Assembly: GCF_020782115.1 (NCBI RefSeq) | Contig: NZ_JAJGMW010000010.1 | Location: 1-64,000 of the forward strand | DNA length: 64,000 bases | Source: Leeuwenhoekiella parthenopeia | GTDB taxonomy: Bacteria; Bacteroidota; Bacteroidia; Flavobacteriales; Flavobacteriaceae | Reading direction: 5' to 3' | Shown here: in pieces, positions 7,788 through 16,490 of the stretch | Layout of the letters: the number at the start of each line of letters is the position of its first letter | Position numbering within the stretch: position 1 is the first letter of the stretch | Translations under genes and position numbers: made by a program | The notes under the pieces: generated by a model | What the model was told of the DNA's origin: nothing | The model's input: the letters and a program-made list of their open reading frames with translations, nothing else | Database searches by the model: none

Positions 7788-10700
7788 TTAAAATTTAGCT
7801 CGTACCCCAACTGTAAAGGTAGTTAATGGTGCATATAGTGCTCTTCCTGAATTACCACTTTGACTGGTTGTAGGTAAAAAGCCCTGACGCGCTGTTTTAT
7901 ACATTAAATTATCTCCTGAGGCAAACAAACTTAAACCTGAAAGGCCCATACTTGACAAACTCTTATTATTGAAAGCATAACTTAATAAAACATTGTTTAA
8001 AGCTATAAAGTCTGTACTTGTGATAAATCTAGACGACTGAGAGTTTACGTTAGGTATAACATTATCTGCAATTAATGGGACACTTGTTATATCTCCAGGT
8101 TGTCTCCATCTGTTTCTCACATCAGTGTGACGATTAGTACCAATAATACCACCATTATTGTCGTGCATAAGTTCAGCATATTGTGAATCATAAGCATAAC
8201 CACCAAGAGAGTAGGTAAATTGAGTTGAAAGGCTGAAATTATATGCCTGAGCTGAAAGTCTAAATGCACCATAAACCACAGGGATACCCTTTTTCTCAAT
8301 AAACAACTGAGTAGCATCAGCATAAGCTTTTGTAGTTTGGCGTGCTACTGTTGCATCAGGGTTTTCATCTAGAAACGGTGTAAGAGATGCAATAGGATCT
8401 TCACCATCATCAAAAGCCCCATTATTATTAGCATCGTTAAAATATTGATACCACATAGGATAACCGTCTGCTGGATCAACACCTGCATAATCTCTCATAT
8501 AGAAATCGTAAATAGATCTACCATTGGCATAACCATAAGCGCCAACATTTTGAAATACCGCTGGCTCCTGAGTTTGATTATCTAGTGGCATCGTAGTGAT
8601 CTCATTATTTGGCAAAGAACCGTTAATGGATAGATCTAACGAGTAGTTTGCCGTTTTAACAAGATGTCCTGTTAAATCGAATTCAAGACCAGAGTTTCTT
8701 AAAACTCCATCGTTAACATCTATGATAGCAATACCTGTTGATGGCGCAATACGTCTTTCAAAGATTAAGTTTTCTGTATCCTTAACAAAATAATCTACAC
8801 TTAAATCTAACCAGCTACCTAAATCCAATTCAAGACCTGCCTGATACTGTTTAGCCGTTTCCCAGGTTAAATCAGCATTAGCAAAAGTATCTGGAGCTAC
8901 AGCAAATCCTCCGTTTACATTAGTCACACCAAATAGGTTAATTCCTGAGAAAAAGCCTACTCCACCCTGATCTCCTGTTAAACCGTAAGATGCTTTTAAC
9001 TTTAAGAATCTAATTAAGTCGTTAGAATTCAGAAAATTTTCATTGGAAACTACCCAAGCTGCACCTACAGAACCGAAGGTATCCCACTTATCGCGGTAGA
9101 ATCTTGACGAACCATCTCTTCGTAAAGAACCAGTGATAAAGTACTTATTATCAAAATCATAATTAATTTGACCAAAATAAGATTCTAGAGTATTTCCAGC
9201 TTCAGTTCCTGTTGGTGCTGTAGGGAAAACAATATAGTTACTTAACTCTCTTCCTCCGGGAATGATGGCTTTGGTCTTAAATGTAGATGTAACGTTTTGT
9301 CTATATTCGTTGCTCTCGTGAGCAGCAAAGGCTTCAAAAGAGTGTAAACCAAAATTTCTTTTGTACCTAAGTAATTGTAAGAAGTTAGTCACAGTGCGCT
9401 CTGTAACGTCTTGATCTAGCGTCCCTCCGCTACCAGATGCCACACCATAAAACTGGTTACCTAACTCATCATCAATATTATTAAAGTATTGCAAACCAAA
9501 GCGCGTTTCAAATGTCAAACCTTCAAGAATATCGATAGTCGCATTAACATTCGCATTGATCTCATTTCGAATTGCACCATTATAGTCATACTTAGCTGAT
9601 GCTATAGGGTTAAGGTTATCTGCATTAGGTCTAGGTCTGAATCCAGACTCCGATCCATAATCATACTGGAAACCACCAAAAATAGGATCAGGGACTAATT
9701 GATAATTATCGTCTCTTAGAAAAACCGGATAAATCGGTGGGATTTTATCTGCAAATTCAAATAAGTTTTCAGCTCCGTCAGTTTGACCATTTGCAATAGT
9801 CTCAGAATAGGCATATCCTATATTCGCACCTATATTAGCCCAAGGCTTAATTTGGGAAGAAACATTTAAACGCGTTGTATAACGTTTATACCCTGTGTTG
9901 ATAGCATAACCATCATCATCTAAATAACCAACAGAAAAATAATATCTTGACTTGTCGGTACCACCACCCATACGTAGGTTGGCTTCAGTTCTAATAGCTG
10001 AATCAAATGCAGCATCTTCATATCGTTCCGGAGTATATCGTCTTGTCACACCCGGTCTTACCATTGCTGTAGCGGGATCTATAAGCTCCCCTCCATCTGC
10101 AACATTCCACATGTTATAACCCGGAGCCAAAATTTGATTACCAGCAGTACCACCTCCGAAAAGATTTGTATTAACAAAATTAATTGCTTCAGCCCTTGTC
10201 GAACCGTTTAAAACTTGTCTGTTAACTTTTGCTTCCCACATCAAACCTATTGATTCTTCTGGAGAAGTAATTACACTATAACGCGGAATTATAGAGGCGT
10301 TAACACCTGTTTTAACATCAACCTCAATATATGTTTCTGTTGATGTTCCGCTTTTTGTAGTAATCAAAACAACACCATTCGCACCTCTCGAACCATAAAT
10401 GGCAGTTGCTGTAGCATCTTTTAATATTGTAGTTGAAGCGATATCTGAAGGGTTAATAGAGTTTAGACCACCAGTAAAAGGAACACCATCCACTACATAA
10501 AGCGGATCTCTATTACCATTTATTGAACCAAAACCTCTAATACGAATAGTAGAAACTGTACCCGGCTGTCCGGAGGTATTAATTACCTGAACACCTGCAG
10601 CCTCACCCGCAAGGGCCTGCGAAACGTTGGAAAAGTTCTTAAGTTCAATATTCTTAGCCTCAATTGTGGAGGCAGAACCTGTAAAGGCCTGTTTGGTAGA

Positions 10701-11033
10701 AGTACCGTATCCTACTACTACTACTTCGTCAAGAGATTCTCCTGCCTGCATTGTTACATTATAGGAATCAGCCGCACCTATTGTAATAGCTTGGCGCTGA
10801 AAACCTACATAAGAAAAGATTAAATTATCCCCCACATTTGCGGAAATCGAATAATTTCCATCAAAGTCTGTCTGAGTACCTGTGCTTGTACCTTCTACAA
10901 GAACATTAACTCCAGGTAGAGCAAGACCTTCTGAGTCTACAATCGTACCCGTAATTGTTTTTTGCTGCGCAAAGGCAAACTGCATCATAAGCAGAAATAC
11001 CAATGCAAAACACCATGTAATTTTTGATTTCAT
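7788..11033 (-). CDS. SusC/RagA family TonB-linked outer-membrane transporter
   Basis: A protein of 1,081 residues from the ATG at 11033. I prefer this over an upstream in-frame ATG at 11063 because it begins directly with a signal peptide (MKSKITWCFALVF...FAFAQ) and the upstream ATG falls at the -7 element. Order of parts: carboxypeptidase-regulatory-like domain (about residues 25-95), TonB-box-like DEVVVVGYG (about 105), plug domain with TTILKDATATAIYGSRGANG, then a 22-strand-type barrel. Such proteins import bound ligand with TonB energy. Co-transcribed with SusD. Substrate unknown. Confidence 0.93.
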   Translation of the reverse strand: MKSKITWCFALVFLLMMQFAFAQQKTITGTIVDSEGLALPGVNVLVEGTSTGTQTDFDGNYSISANVGDNLIFSYVGFQRQAITIGAADSYNVTMQAGESLDEVVVVGYGTSTKQAFTGSASTIEAKNIELKNFSNVSQALAGEAAGVQVINTSGQPGTVSTIRIRGFGSINGNRDPLYVVDGVPFTGGLNSINPSDIASTTILKDATATAIYGSRGANGVVLITTKSGTSTETYIEVDVKTGVNASIIPRYSVITSPEESIGLMWEAKVNRQVLNGSTRAEAINFVNTNLFGGGTAGNQILAPGYNMWNVADGGELIDPATAMVRPGVTRRYTPERYEDAAFDSAIRTEANLRMGGGTDKSRYYFSVGYLDDDGYAINTGYKRYTTRLNVSSQIKPWANIGANIGYAYSETIANGQTDGAENLFEFADKIPPIYPVFLRDDNYQLVPDPIFGGFQYDYGSESGFRPRPNADNLNPIASAKYDYNGAIRNEINANVNATIDILEGLTFETRFGLQYFNNIDDELGNQFYGVASGSGGTLDQDVTERTVTNFLQLLRYKRNFGLHSFEAFAAHESNEYRQNVTSTFKTKAIIPGGRELSNYIVFPTAPTGTEAGNTLESYFGQINYDFDNKYFITGSLRRDGSSRFYRDKWDTFGSVGAAWVVSNENFLNSNDLIRFLKLKASYGLTGDQGGVGFFSGINLFGVTNVNGGFAVAPDTFANADLTWETAKQYQAGLELDLGSWLDLSVDYFVKDTENLIFERRIAPSTGIAIIDVNDGVLRNSGLEFDLTGHLVKTANYSLDLSINGSLPNNEITTMPLDNQTQEPAVFQNVGAYGYANGRSIYDFYMRDYAGVDPADGYPMWYQYFNDANNNGAFDDGEDPIASLTPFLDENPDATVARQTTKAYADATQLFIEKKGIPVVYGAFRLSAQAYNFSLSTQFTYSLGGYAYDSQYAELMHDNNGGIIGTNRHTDVRNRWRQPGDITSVPLIADNVIPNVNSQSSRFITSTDFIALNNVLLSYAFNNKSLSSMGLSGLSLFASGDNLMYKTARQGFLPTTSQSGNSGRALYAPLTTFTVGVRAKF

Positions 11034-11060
11034 AAATTTATTTATTTGAATTAGCCGTCG

Positions 11061-11091
11061 CAAACATCTTAAAACTTTTAATGAAATGCAA
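11061..11091 (-). promoter_or_regulatory. Candidate promoter for susCD
   Basis: On the minus strand a TTG (11089-11091) is followed by a 20-bp spacer and GATGTTTG (11061-11068), one mismatch from TAnnTTTG. This would start transcription about 20 bp upstream of the ATG at 11033. Confidence 0.45.
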
Positions 11092-11205
11092 CAATAATCT
11101 TAATGCTATCTTAATTTAACATAGCAAATCTGTAAAATTTTACCACAACGCCGTTTTATTTTACTGAAAAACCAAGGTTTTTACAGGAACTCTAAAAAAA
11201 ATTCA

Positions 11206-11238
11206 TTGACTGGTCTCAGACTAAAAATCCTATTTTAG
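11206..11238 (+). promoter_or_regulatory. Weak candidate promoter for rnhB
   Basis: TTG at 11206-11208 and TATTTTAG at 11231-11238 (one mismatch from TAnnTTTG) with a 22-bp spacer, slightly long. A start just after it would favour the ATG at 11262. Confidence 0.3.
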
Positions 11239-11261
11239 AATTAATGATTATATTTAATCCG

Positions 11262-11864
11262 ATGCCTTTAACACTATTATCCCAAAAATTGCTAACCGAA
11301 TGCGGTACAGATGAAGCCGGAAGAGGATGTTTAGCAGGCCCTGTCACTGCTGCAGCGGTAATTCTGCCAGCAGATTTCAACAATATGTTTATTAATGACT
11401 CTAAGTTACTCTCTGCAAAATCCAGAGAACAACTAAAGGAATTGATTGAAAATGAAGCTGTCTCCTATGCCATTGCCCACGTTTTTCCAGAAGAGATTGA
11501 TAAAATCAATATTCTAAACGCTTCTATTCTGGCAATGCATAAGGCTATCGAAAAGCTAAATCCTCAACCAGAACACATTCTCGTTGACGGCAATAAATTC
11601 AAACCCTACAAATCTTCCTCACACGAATGCATCATCAAAGGAGATCAAAAGTACCTGTCTATCGCAGCTGCTTCTATTCTAGCAAAAACAGAACGCGACC
11701 GCTACCTAACTGATATGCATAAAAAATTTCCTCAATATAACTGGAAAAAGAACAAAGGCTATCCTACAAAAGAACACCGCCAGGCCATAAAGGAATATGG
11801 TACAACTCCCTTCCATAGAAAGTCTTTCAGGCTTTTGCCCGAACAACTGAGTCTTGATTTATAA
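11262..11864 (+). CDS. rnhB: Ribonuclease HII
   Basis: A protein of 200 residues from the ATG at 11262; an in-frame ATG at 11244 would add six residues lying close to the probable transcription start. It cleaves the RNA strand of RNA-DNA hybrids and removes single ribonucleotides misincorporated in DNA. The type-2 RNase H active site is complete: Asp17 and Glu18 in GTDEAGRG, Asp109 in VDGNKF and Asp146 in ERDRYL, with the conserved NDSKLL and [13 protein letters not shown] segments. It stands divergently from susC and upstream of the 828-residue lipoprotein gene. Confidence 0.95.
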   Translation: MPLTLLSQKLLTECGTDEAGRGCLAGPVTAAAVILPADFNNMFINDSKLLSAKSREQLKELIENEAVSYAIAHVFPEEIDKINILNASILAMHKAIEKLNPQPEHILVDGNKFKPYKSSSHECIIKGDQKYLSIAAASILAKTERDRYLTDMHKKFPQYNWKKNKGYPTKEHRQAIKEYGTTPFHRKSFRLLPEQLSLDL

Positions 11865-11967
11865 ACCTATCGTACTTTACACTTACATTTAATGTCATTA
11901 GAATCACCGCCGCTCCAATTTACTTTTTAATTTTACCTGCGTCTCACAAAAGCACAATTTTCAAGAA

Positions 11968-14454
11968 ATGAGGAATAGTATTTGGGTAATTATCATTTTA
12001 AGCGTTTTACAAAGTTGCACCAGCCACCCGGAGACCGAAACAGATCTCATACATCTCATTCCTCAAAAAACTGCAGCGATTCTGCGGGTTCCTAAGTGGC
12101 AGGATTTGAAAAACAGCCTGCAAAGTGCAAAATTTTTAAAATCTGTCTCTGAAACGCGTTTATATGAAGAACTCGACCAAAAACGAAACCTTCTAAATTA
12201 TTTCAACCCCGAAAAGGAATCCTATATAGCCTGGATTGCTCTTGGGGATGATGATTATGACCTTGCCTTTATAACTGAAGCGCACAAAAACCTGCTGCCC
12301 AAAGATTCTTCTTTTACAAAACAGCTCAACAACTATGATTATGAAGGGGTAGCTATAAATTACCTCAAGATCGACGATCAGGAGATTTACTTTATAACCA
12401 ATGATACGTATCTTCTGGCGAGTACATCAAAACTAATTCTCGAAAACGCGGTGCTTCAGGCTAATTCCGGTCGAGACCCCGAAGACATTTCACTTAAGAA
12501 TATTCTAAAAACCAGTTCTGCCCAAAGCCCCAACCTCCTTATTAATGGCTTTTATTATAAGTCGTTATTCAGAGATATTTTTGATCATCACCGTTTTCAA
12601 AGCTCTAAAAAGTCTTTTGACTGGTTGGCCGTAGATCTGGATATAGAAACCGATGCTATAGAATTCAGTGGAGTGCTTCAATATTCTAAAGACTCCGATC
12701 AAAACGCACGCCTTTTTGAAGGCTTAAGTCCGGCTACAACAAATTTTGGAGGCCTTATCCCAATTTCAGCGAGAGGATATTCCTATTTTAATTTTCAGGA
12801 TTGGGAGGTTTATAAATCGAATCTGGCAGAATACCGCGGTGCATTACTTAAAGATTTCAAACTTCCGCTAGACGACTATATGCAATATGCTACAGGAGTA
12901 GGAAGCCTTCAGCAGGAAGATGATGTAATTGTTTTTTCTGAAGTTACAGATGCAGAACAAGCCGGTATTTCGCTCCAGACCATTTCCGGCGAAGCCGAAA
13001 TATTTAGAGAATACCCCATACGCAAGCTCAATGACTCTACACTTTTTCAAACCGCATTCAGAGAACTGCTTAATCTACCCGCGCTTGAGTACTATATTGC
13101 TCTGGATGCTCATTTTTTCTTTGCTAAATCAATAAATCAGCTTAAAGATCTAACCGCTAATTATCAAAATGGCGCTGTTCTAAATAATGACCAGACCTAT
13201 AAACAATTTAGAAAAAACCTTAGCGACACCTACACTTTAGAATACTATACAAACACCGGTAAAACCGCTCAATACCTGGATCAAAAACTCAGTAAAGAGC
13301 ACGCTAAAGGCCTAAAACATATCGACCTCAAGACCTATCCGCATGCTGCCCTGCAGTTGAGTGCCTCTGATGATTATGTTTATATAAACGGGGGGATTTA
13401 CGAGACACCCGTTTCTCAAAAGAAATCACAGGTTGTTCAAATCGCAAGTATAAAACTGGACAACGATTTGCTTAACAATCCTCAGCTTCTTAAAAACTAC
13501 CGTACCAAAGGTCAAAATATTTTAGTCCAGGATGTTTCAAACACCTTATATCAAATAAATCAAAGCGGAAAAATCGACTGGAAAAAAGAGCTTGACGGAC
13601 CTATTCTTGGCGCAATTGAGCAGGTGGACCTCTATAAAAACGGAAGACTGCAATACGCTTTTGTAACACCACACCACTTCTATGTGATTGCAAGTGACGG
13701 CGTCATTGTACAACCCTTTGACATCAACTACAAAAACACCCTCACTCAACCTCTTGCAGTATTTGATTACGATGGAAACCGGGATTACCGTTTTGTAATC
13801 ATCCAGGATAACGTGGTGAGTATGCTCGACCGGGAAGGTAAAAATGTAAAAGGCTTTAAATACGAGAAAGCTGAAGCCGCAGTAAACGCAAAACCACAAC
13901 ATCTGCGCATAGGCTCAAAAGATTATCTCATTTTTCCCTTAGAAAATGGAAAACTAAAGATTCTGAGTAGAACAGGTGACTTAAGGGTAAATGTTGCTGA
14001 GAAATTCAATTTTTCAGGAAATCCTATCGCTACTGAAAAATCTGACTTTGTTCTTATCGAAGCAGACGGAAGCAGCGTTTCTATTTCGCAAAGCGGAAAA
14101 GTCACACGAAAAAAATCAAATTCAGATACCGAAACCCTCTTCGATCGGGGCGGAAGCATAACAGCCAAACTGGAAGGAAACGTGCTTACCATAAATAATG
14201 AGAAAAAAGAGCTTGACCTAGGCATCTACAGCGGACTTCACGTATTTACCTACGGAACCTCCTCGTATGTTGCATTAACAGACTTACAAACTAATAGAGT
14301 CTATTTGTACGACGCAAAAGCTAATCTTCTTCCAAATTTTCCTGTTTATGCAGCCTCAAATGTTGATCTCGCACATTCCGGAAACGCTAAAAATCTTCTG
14401 CTTACTTGCAAAGGTGAGTCAGACAGCGTACTTATTTACCAAATCAACCTGTAA
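11968..14454 (+). CDS. Large predicted lipoprotein of unknown function
   Basis: An 828-residue protein with an N-terminal lipoprotein signal (LSVLQSC, Cys at about 17). Residues from about 25 to 470 are a mixed alpha/beta region opening with LIPQKTAAILRVP, a pattern like the DUF3352-type secreted proteins. From about 480 to the end it shows repeated short strands with phrases such as ILVQDVSNTLYQINQSG, DYDGNRDYRFVIIQ and LLPNFPVYA, typical of a beta-propeller. It should be anchored in the envelope. It follows rnhB by 103 bp on the same strand. I do not know its role. Confidence 0.65.
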   Translation: MRNSIWVIIILSVLQSCTSHPETETDLIHLIPQKTAAILRVPKWQDLKNSLQSAKFLKSVSETRLYEELDQKRNLLNYFNPEKESYIAWIALGDDDYDLAFITEAHKNLLPKDSSFTKQLNNYDYEGVAINYLKIDDQEIYFITNDTYLLASTSKLILENAVLQANSGRDPEDISLKNILKTSSAQSPNLLINGFYYKSLFRDIFDHHRFQSSKKSFDWLAVDLDIETDAIEFSGVLQYSKDSDQNARLFEGLSPATTNFGGLIPISARGYSYFNFQDWEVYKSNLAEYRGALLKDFKLPLDDYMQYATGVGSLQQEDDVIVFSEVTDAEQAGISLQTISGEAEIFREYPIRKLNDSTLFQTAFRELLNLPALEYYIALDAHFFFAKSINQLKDLTANYQNGAVLNNDQTYKQFRKNLSDTYTLEYYTNTGKTAQYLDQKLSKEHAKGLKHIDLKTYPHAALQLSASDDYVYINGGIYETPVSQKKSQVVQIASIKLDNDLLNNPQLLKNYRTKGQNILVQDVSNTLYQINQSGKIDWKKELDGPILGAIEQVDLYKNGRLQYAFVTPHHFYVIASDGVIVQPFDINYKNTLTQPLAVFDYDGNRDYRFVIIQDNVVSMLDREGKNVKGFKYEKAEAAVNAKPQHLRIGSKDYLIFPLENGKLKILSRTGDLRVNVAEKFNFSGNPIATEKSDFVLIEADGSSVSISQSGKVTRKKSNSDTETLFDRGGSITAKLEGNVLTINNEKKELDLGIYSGLHVFTYGTSSYVALTDLQTNRVYLYDAKANLLPNFPVYAASNVDLAHSGNAKNLLLTCKGESDSVLIYQINL

Positions 14455-14639
14455 ATACAACTTACTGAAAGTTAATCTGTTAAATTTAAAATTTCCACAG
14501 GTATAGTTAGAAATAATATTGTATTTTCGATACGTACAAGCATTTCCCCTTTTCTGATTTAAAAGCTATTTTCTTCCCCTAAAGCTTTTTTCAGATATGC
14601 TGTAATTCCCTTTTTGTTTAAAAAGAAATACAGCCAATT

Positions 14640-15353
14640 ATGAAAACTATTTTTAACCTGCTTGCTTTCGTATTGATTCCTCTATTAGCTAAAGGACAAT
14701 CACAGGACCTTACTACTGATGTATTTTCAAATATTTCAAACCTTAGCTACACCACCTACAATGCCGAAAACCAAATTACTTCGGAAACCTTTTACCGGGT
14801 CACTTCAAGCTTCAACACATTAACAGGCAAAAAGATTATGCTACTCGCTGACGTAAAACCCTTAGAGGATCCTTCACATTCAACTTATAATTACCTAGAA
14901 CAGAACTCACAGTGTATGACACTGGGCATTAAAAACATACTGCCGGGCTATATGTTTGATTCCTATAGCAACATGCAACTGAACATAGAATCGGGAACTT
15001 TTGAAATACCAGTTGATTTTTATCCCGGTCAGCAGTTGCCTGATGCACAACTTACTATAAGTCTAAGGGTTGTGCCTATTGTACACACTTTAGAATACAC
15101 GCTTAAGAACAGACGTTTTACAAAAAGGGAGGTTCTGAACACTTCAGCGGGCACTTTCGAATGTTTTGTTGTAGAATCTATAACTCATATAACTCCTCAA
15201 AGTGATGAAGACGGCAGACTAAAACAATGGTTTGCTCCCGGCATCGGTCTTGTTAAACAAATGCATTATACTAAAAATGGCGAAATGACCGGATTGACTC
15301 TTTTAACAGGAATCAATACTTCTGAAACTAATTCGGGTTTTGTACAGAATTAA
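14640..15353 (+). CDS. Exported protein resembling TapB/DUF3108 family
   Basis: A protein of 237 residues with a cleavable signal peptide (to about residue 20, LLAKGQ). The remainder is beta-rich, and its C-terminal part (TSAGTFECFVVES... then KQWFAPGIGLVKQMHYTKNG) matches the pattern of the DUF3108/TapB lipocalin-like proteins. It is probably periplasmic. Its last 26 bp overlap the 3' end of lipB on the opposite strand. Family placement is from memory of the motif, so moderate. Confidence 0.6.
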   Translation: MKTIFNLLAFVLIPLLAKGQSQDLTTDVFSNISNLSYTTYNAENQITSETFYRVTSSFNTLTGKKIMLLADVKPLEDPSHSTYNYLEQNSQCMTLGIKNILPGYMFDSYSNMQLNIESGTFEIPVDFYPGQQLPDAQLTISLRVVPIVHTLEYTLKNRRFTKREVLNTSAGTFECFVVESITHITPQSDEDGRLKQWFAPGIGLVKQMHYTKNGEMTGLTLLTGINTSETNSGFVQN

Positions 15354-16053
15354 GATTTACGAATTCGGCTTCAAATAGAATTTTAAAATGCTCAAGCAAT
15401 TTTTGCTTCACCTCTGCCTCGTCCACCTGCGCTTTACCCAACTCAACATTAAGTGAGGTAACCGCTTTCTCTTTAATCCCACAAGGAACGATATTATCAA
15501 AATAACCCAGATTTGCATTTACATTAAACGCAAAGCCGTGCATAGTTACCCATCTGCTTGCCCTGACACCCATCGCGCAGATTTTGCGGGCGAAAGGAGT
15601 GCCTACATCAAGCCAAACCCCGGTTTCTCCCGGAGACCTTTCGGCTTTAATGCCATAGTCAGCCAGAGTAAGAATGATCATTTCCTCAAGCAGACGCAGG
15701 TATTTATGAATATCTGTAAAGAAATTTTCCAGATCCAGAATAGGATATCCCACAATCTGCCCGGGTCCGTGATAGGTAATATCCCCTCCCCGATTGATCT
15801 TATAGAAGGTAGCCTTTTTAGCCGCGAGCTGTTCCTCGCTAATAAGCAGATTACTTATATCTCCGCTTTTACCCAGAGTATAAACGTGGGGATGCTCTAC
15901 AAACAAAAAGTAATTGGGCGTGGGATGATTGGTCTCTTCCCTTCGATTTTTGATCTTCAAATCCAGAATAGACTTAAAAAGCGTTTCCTGGTAATCCCAA
16001 ACTTCTTTATAGTCCTTGTTTCCTAAATCTTCAAGTTGTATCTGCTTATTCAT
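15328..16053 (-). CDS. lipB: Octanoyltransferase (lipoate biosynthesis)
   Basis: A protein of 241 residues. It transfers octanoyl from acyl-carrier protein to lipoyl domains of 2-oxoacid dehydrogenases and the glycine-cleavage H protein. Family signatures are all present: RGGDITYHGPGQ in the middle, the catalytic Lys in ARKICAMGVRA, MHGFAFNV, and the catalytic Cys in IVPCGI. The first ATG is only 4 nt downstream of a perfect -7 element (16058-16065), so the mRNA may lack a leader. No lipA is seen nearby. Confidence 0.95.
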   Translation of the reverse strand: MNKQIQLEDLGNKDYKEVWDYQETLFKSILDLKIKNRREETNHPTPNYFLFVEHPHVYTLGKSGDISNLLISEEQLAAKKATFYKINRGGDITYHGPGQIVGYPILDLENFFTDIHKYLRLLEEMIILTLADYGIKAERSPGETGVWLDVGTPFARKICAMGVRASRWVTMHGFAFNVNANLGYFDNIVPCGIKEKAVTSLNVELGKAQVDEAEVKQKLLEHFKILFEAEFVNLNSVQNPN

Positions 16054-16057
16054 ACTG

Positions 16058-16065
16058 CAAAGATA
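16058..16065 (-). promoter_or_regulatory. -7 element upstream of lipB
   Basis: TATCTTTG on the minus strand matches TAnnTTTG exactly and ends 4 nt before the lipB ATG. No TTG is seen at the usual -33 distance, so support is partial. Confidence 0.45.
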
Positions 16066-16088
16066 CGATTCCTGGAAAGAGACCTGCT

Positions 16089-16241
16089 TTACTTTTTATT
16101 GACAATGACCAAAGCCGCGATAACTCCCGGAATCCAGCCGCAAAACCATAAAACCGTAACGATAAGAATAGAACCACAACCCTTGTCCAACACAGCAAGA
16201 GGTGGTAAAAAAATTGCGATTAAAGCTCTAAAAAAACTCAT
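16089..16241 (-). CDS. YqaE/Pmp3 family small membrane protein
   Basis: A 50-residue protein read on the minus strand: it begins MSFFRALIAIFLPPLAVLDK, continues through KGCGSILI and ends CGWIPGVIAALVIVNKK. It has two transmembrane helices and the PPLAV and GWIPGVIHA-like signatures of the Pmp3/YqaE family, which in yeast and plants affects membrane potential and ion homeostasis; in bacteria the role is unclear. It lies 35 bp upstream of lipB on the same strand. A second family member is at 59380-59535. Confidence 0.9.
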   Translation of the reverse strand: MSFFRALIAIFLPPLAVLDKGCGSILIVTVLWFCGWIPGVIAALVIVNKK

Positions 16242-16307
16242 TTTAAATTTGATTGATGATGATTGATGTTCCTATAAGTGTAAAATTATAAGCTTTCGTT
16301 ACAATCA

Positions 16308-16338
16308 TTGATTTCTAGACCCTGAGTTGCTATATTTG
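16308..16338 (+). promoter_or_regulatory. Promoter of the lysS transcript
   Basis: TTG at 16308-16310, 20-bp spacer, and a perfect TATATTTG at 16331-16338. Transcription should start near 16345, leaving a leader of about 145 nt before the lysS ATG at 16491. Confidence 0.7.
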
Positions 16339-16361
16339 CCAGCCTAATAAACTAGCTAGAA

Positions 16362-16433
16362 ACAAGTCCCCGGAACATTCATTTGAAAACAAACTTTTAA
16401 TTTCGGGTCAAACTTGTGGGCATTTTGCCCTTT
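16362..16433 (+). ncRNA. Structured leader of lysS, or a small RNA
   Basis: ACAAGT (16362-16367) pairs with ACTTGT (16412-16417), and CCCGGAA (16369-16375) pairs with TTTCGGG (16401-16407), giving one long two-part stem. It is followed at once by a tight hairpin GGGCA-TTT-TGCCC (16418-16430) and TTTAG. The arrangement of promoter, long stem and short GC hairpin looks like an attenuator or a short independent RNA. I do not recognise it as a known riboswitch. Confidence 0.4.
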
Positions 16434-16490
16434 AGCGCTGCCAATAAACGATGCGAGCATTTATTTTAATTGCTTAACAAAGAACGAAAT

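Noticed and set aside
16036-16266. Plus-strand ORF of 76 codons
   Set aside because: It is the shadow of the Pmp3-family gene on the minus strand, whose translation shows the family signatures.
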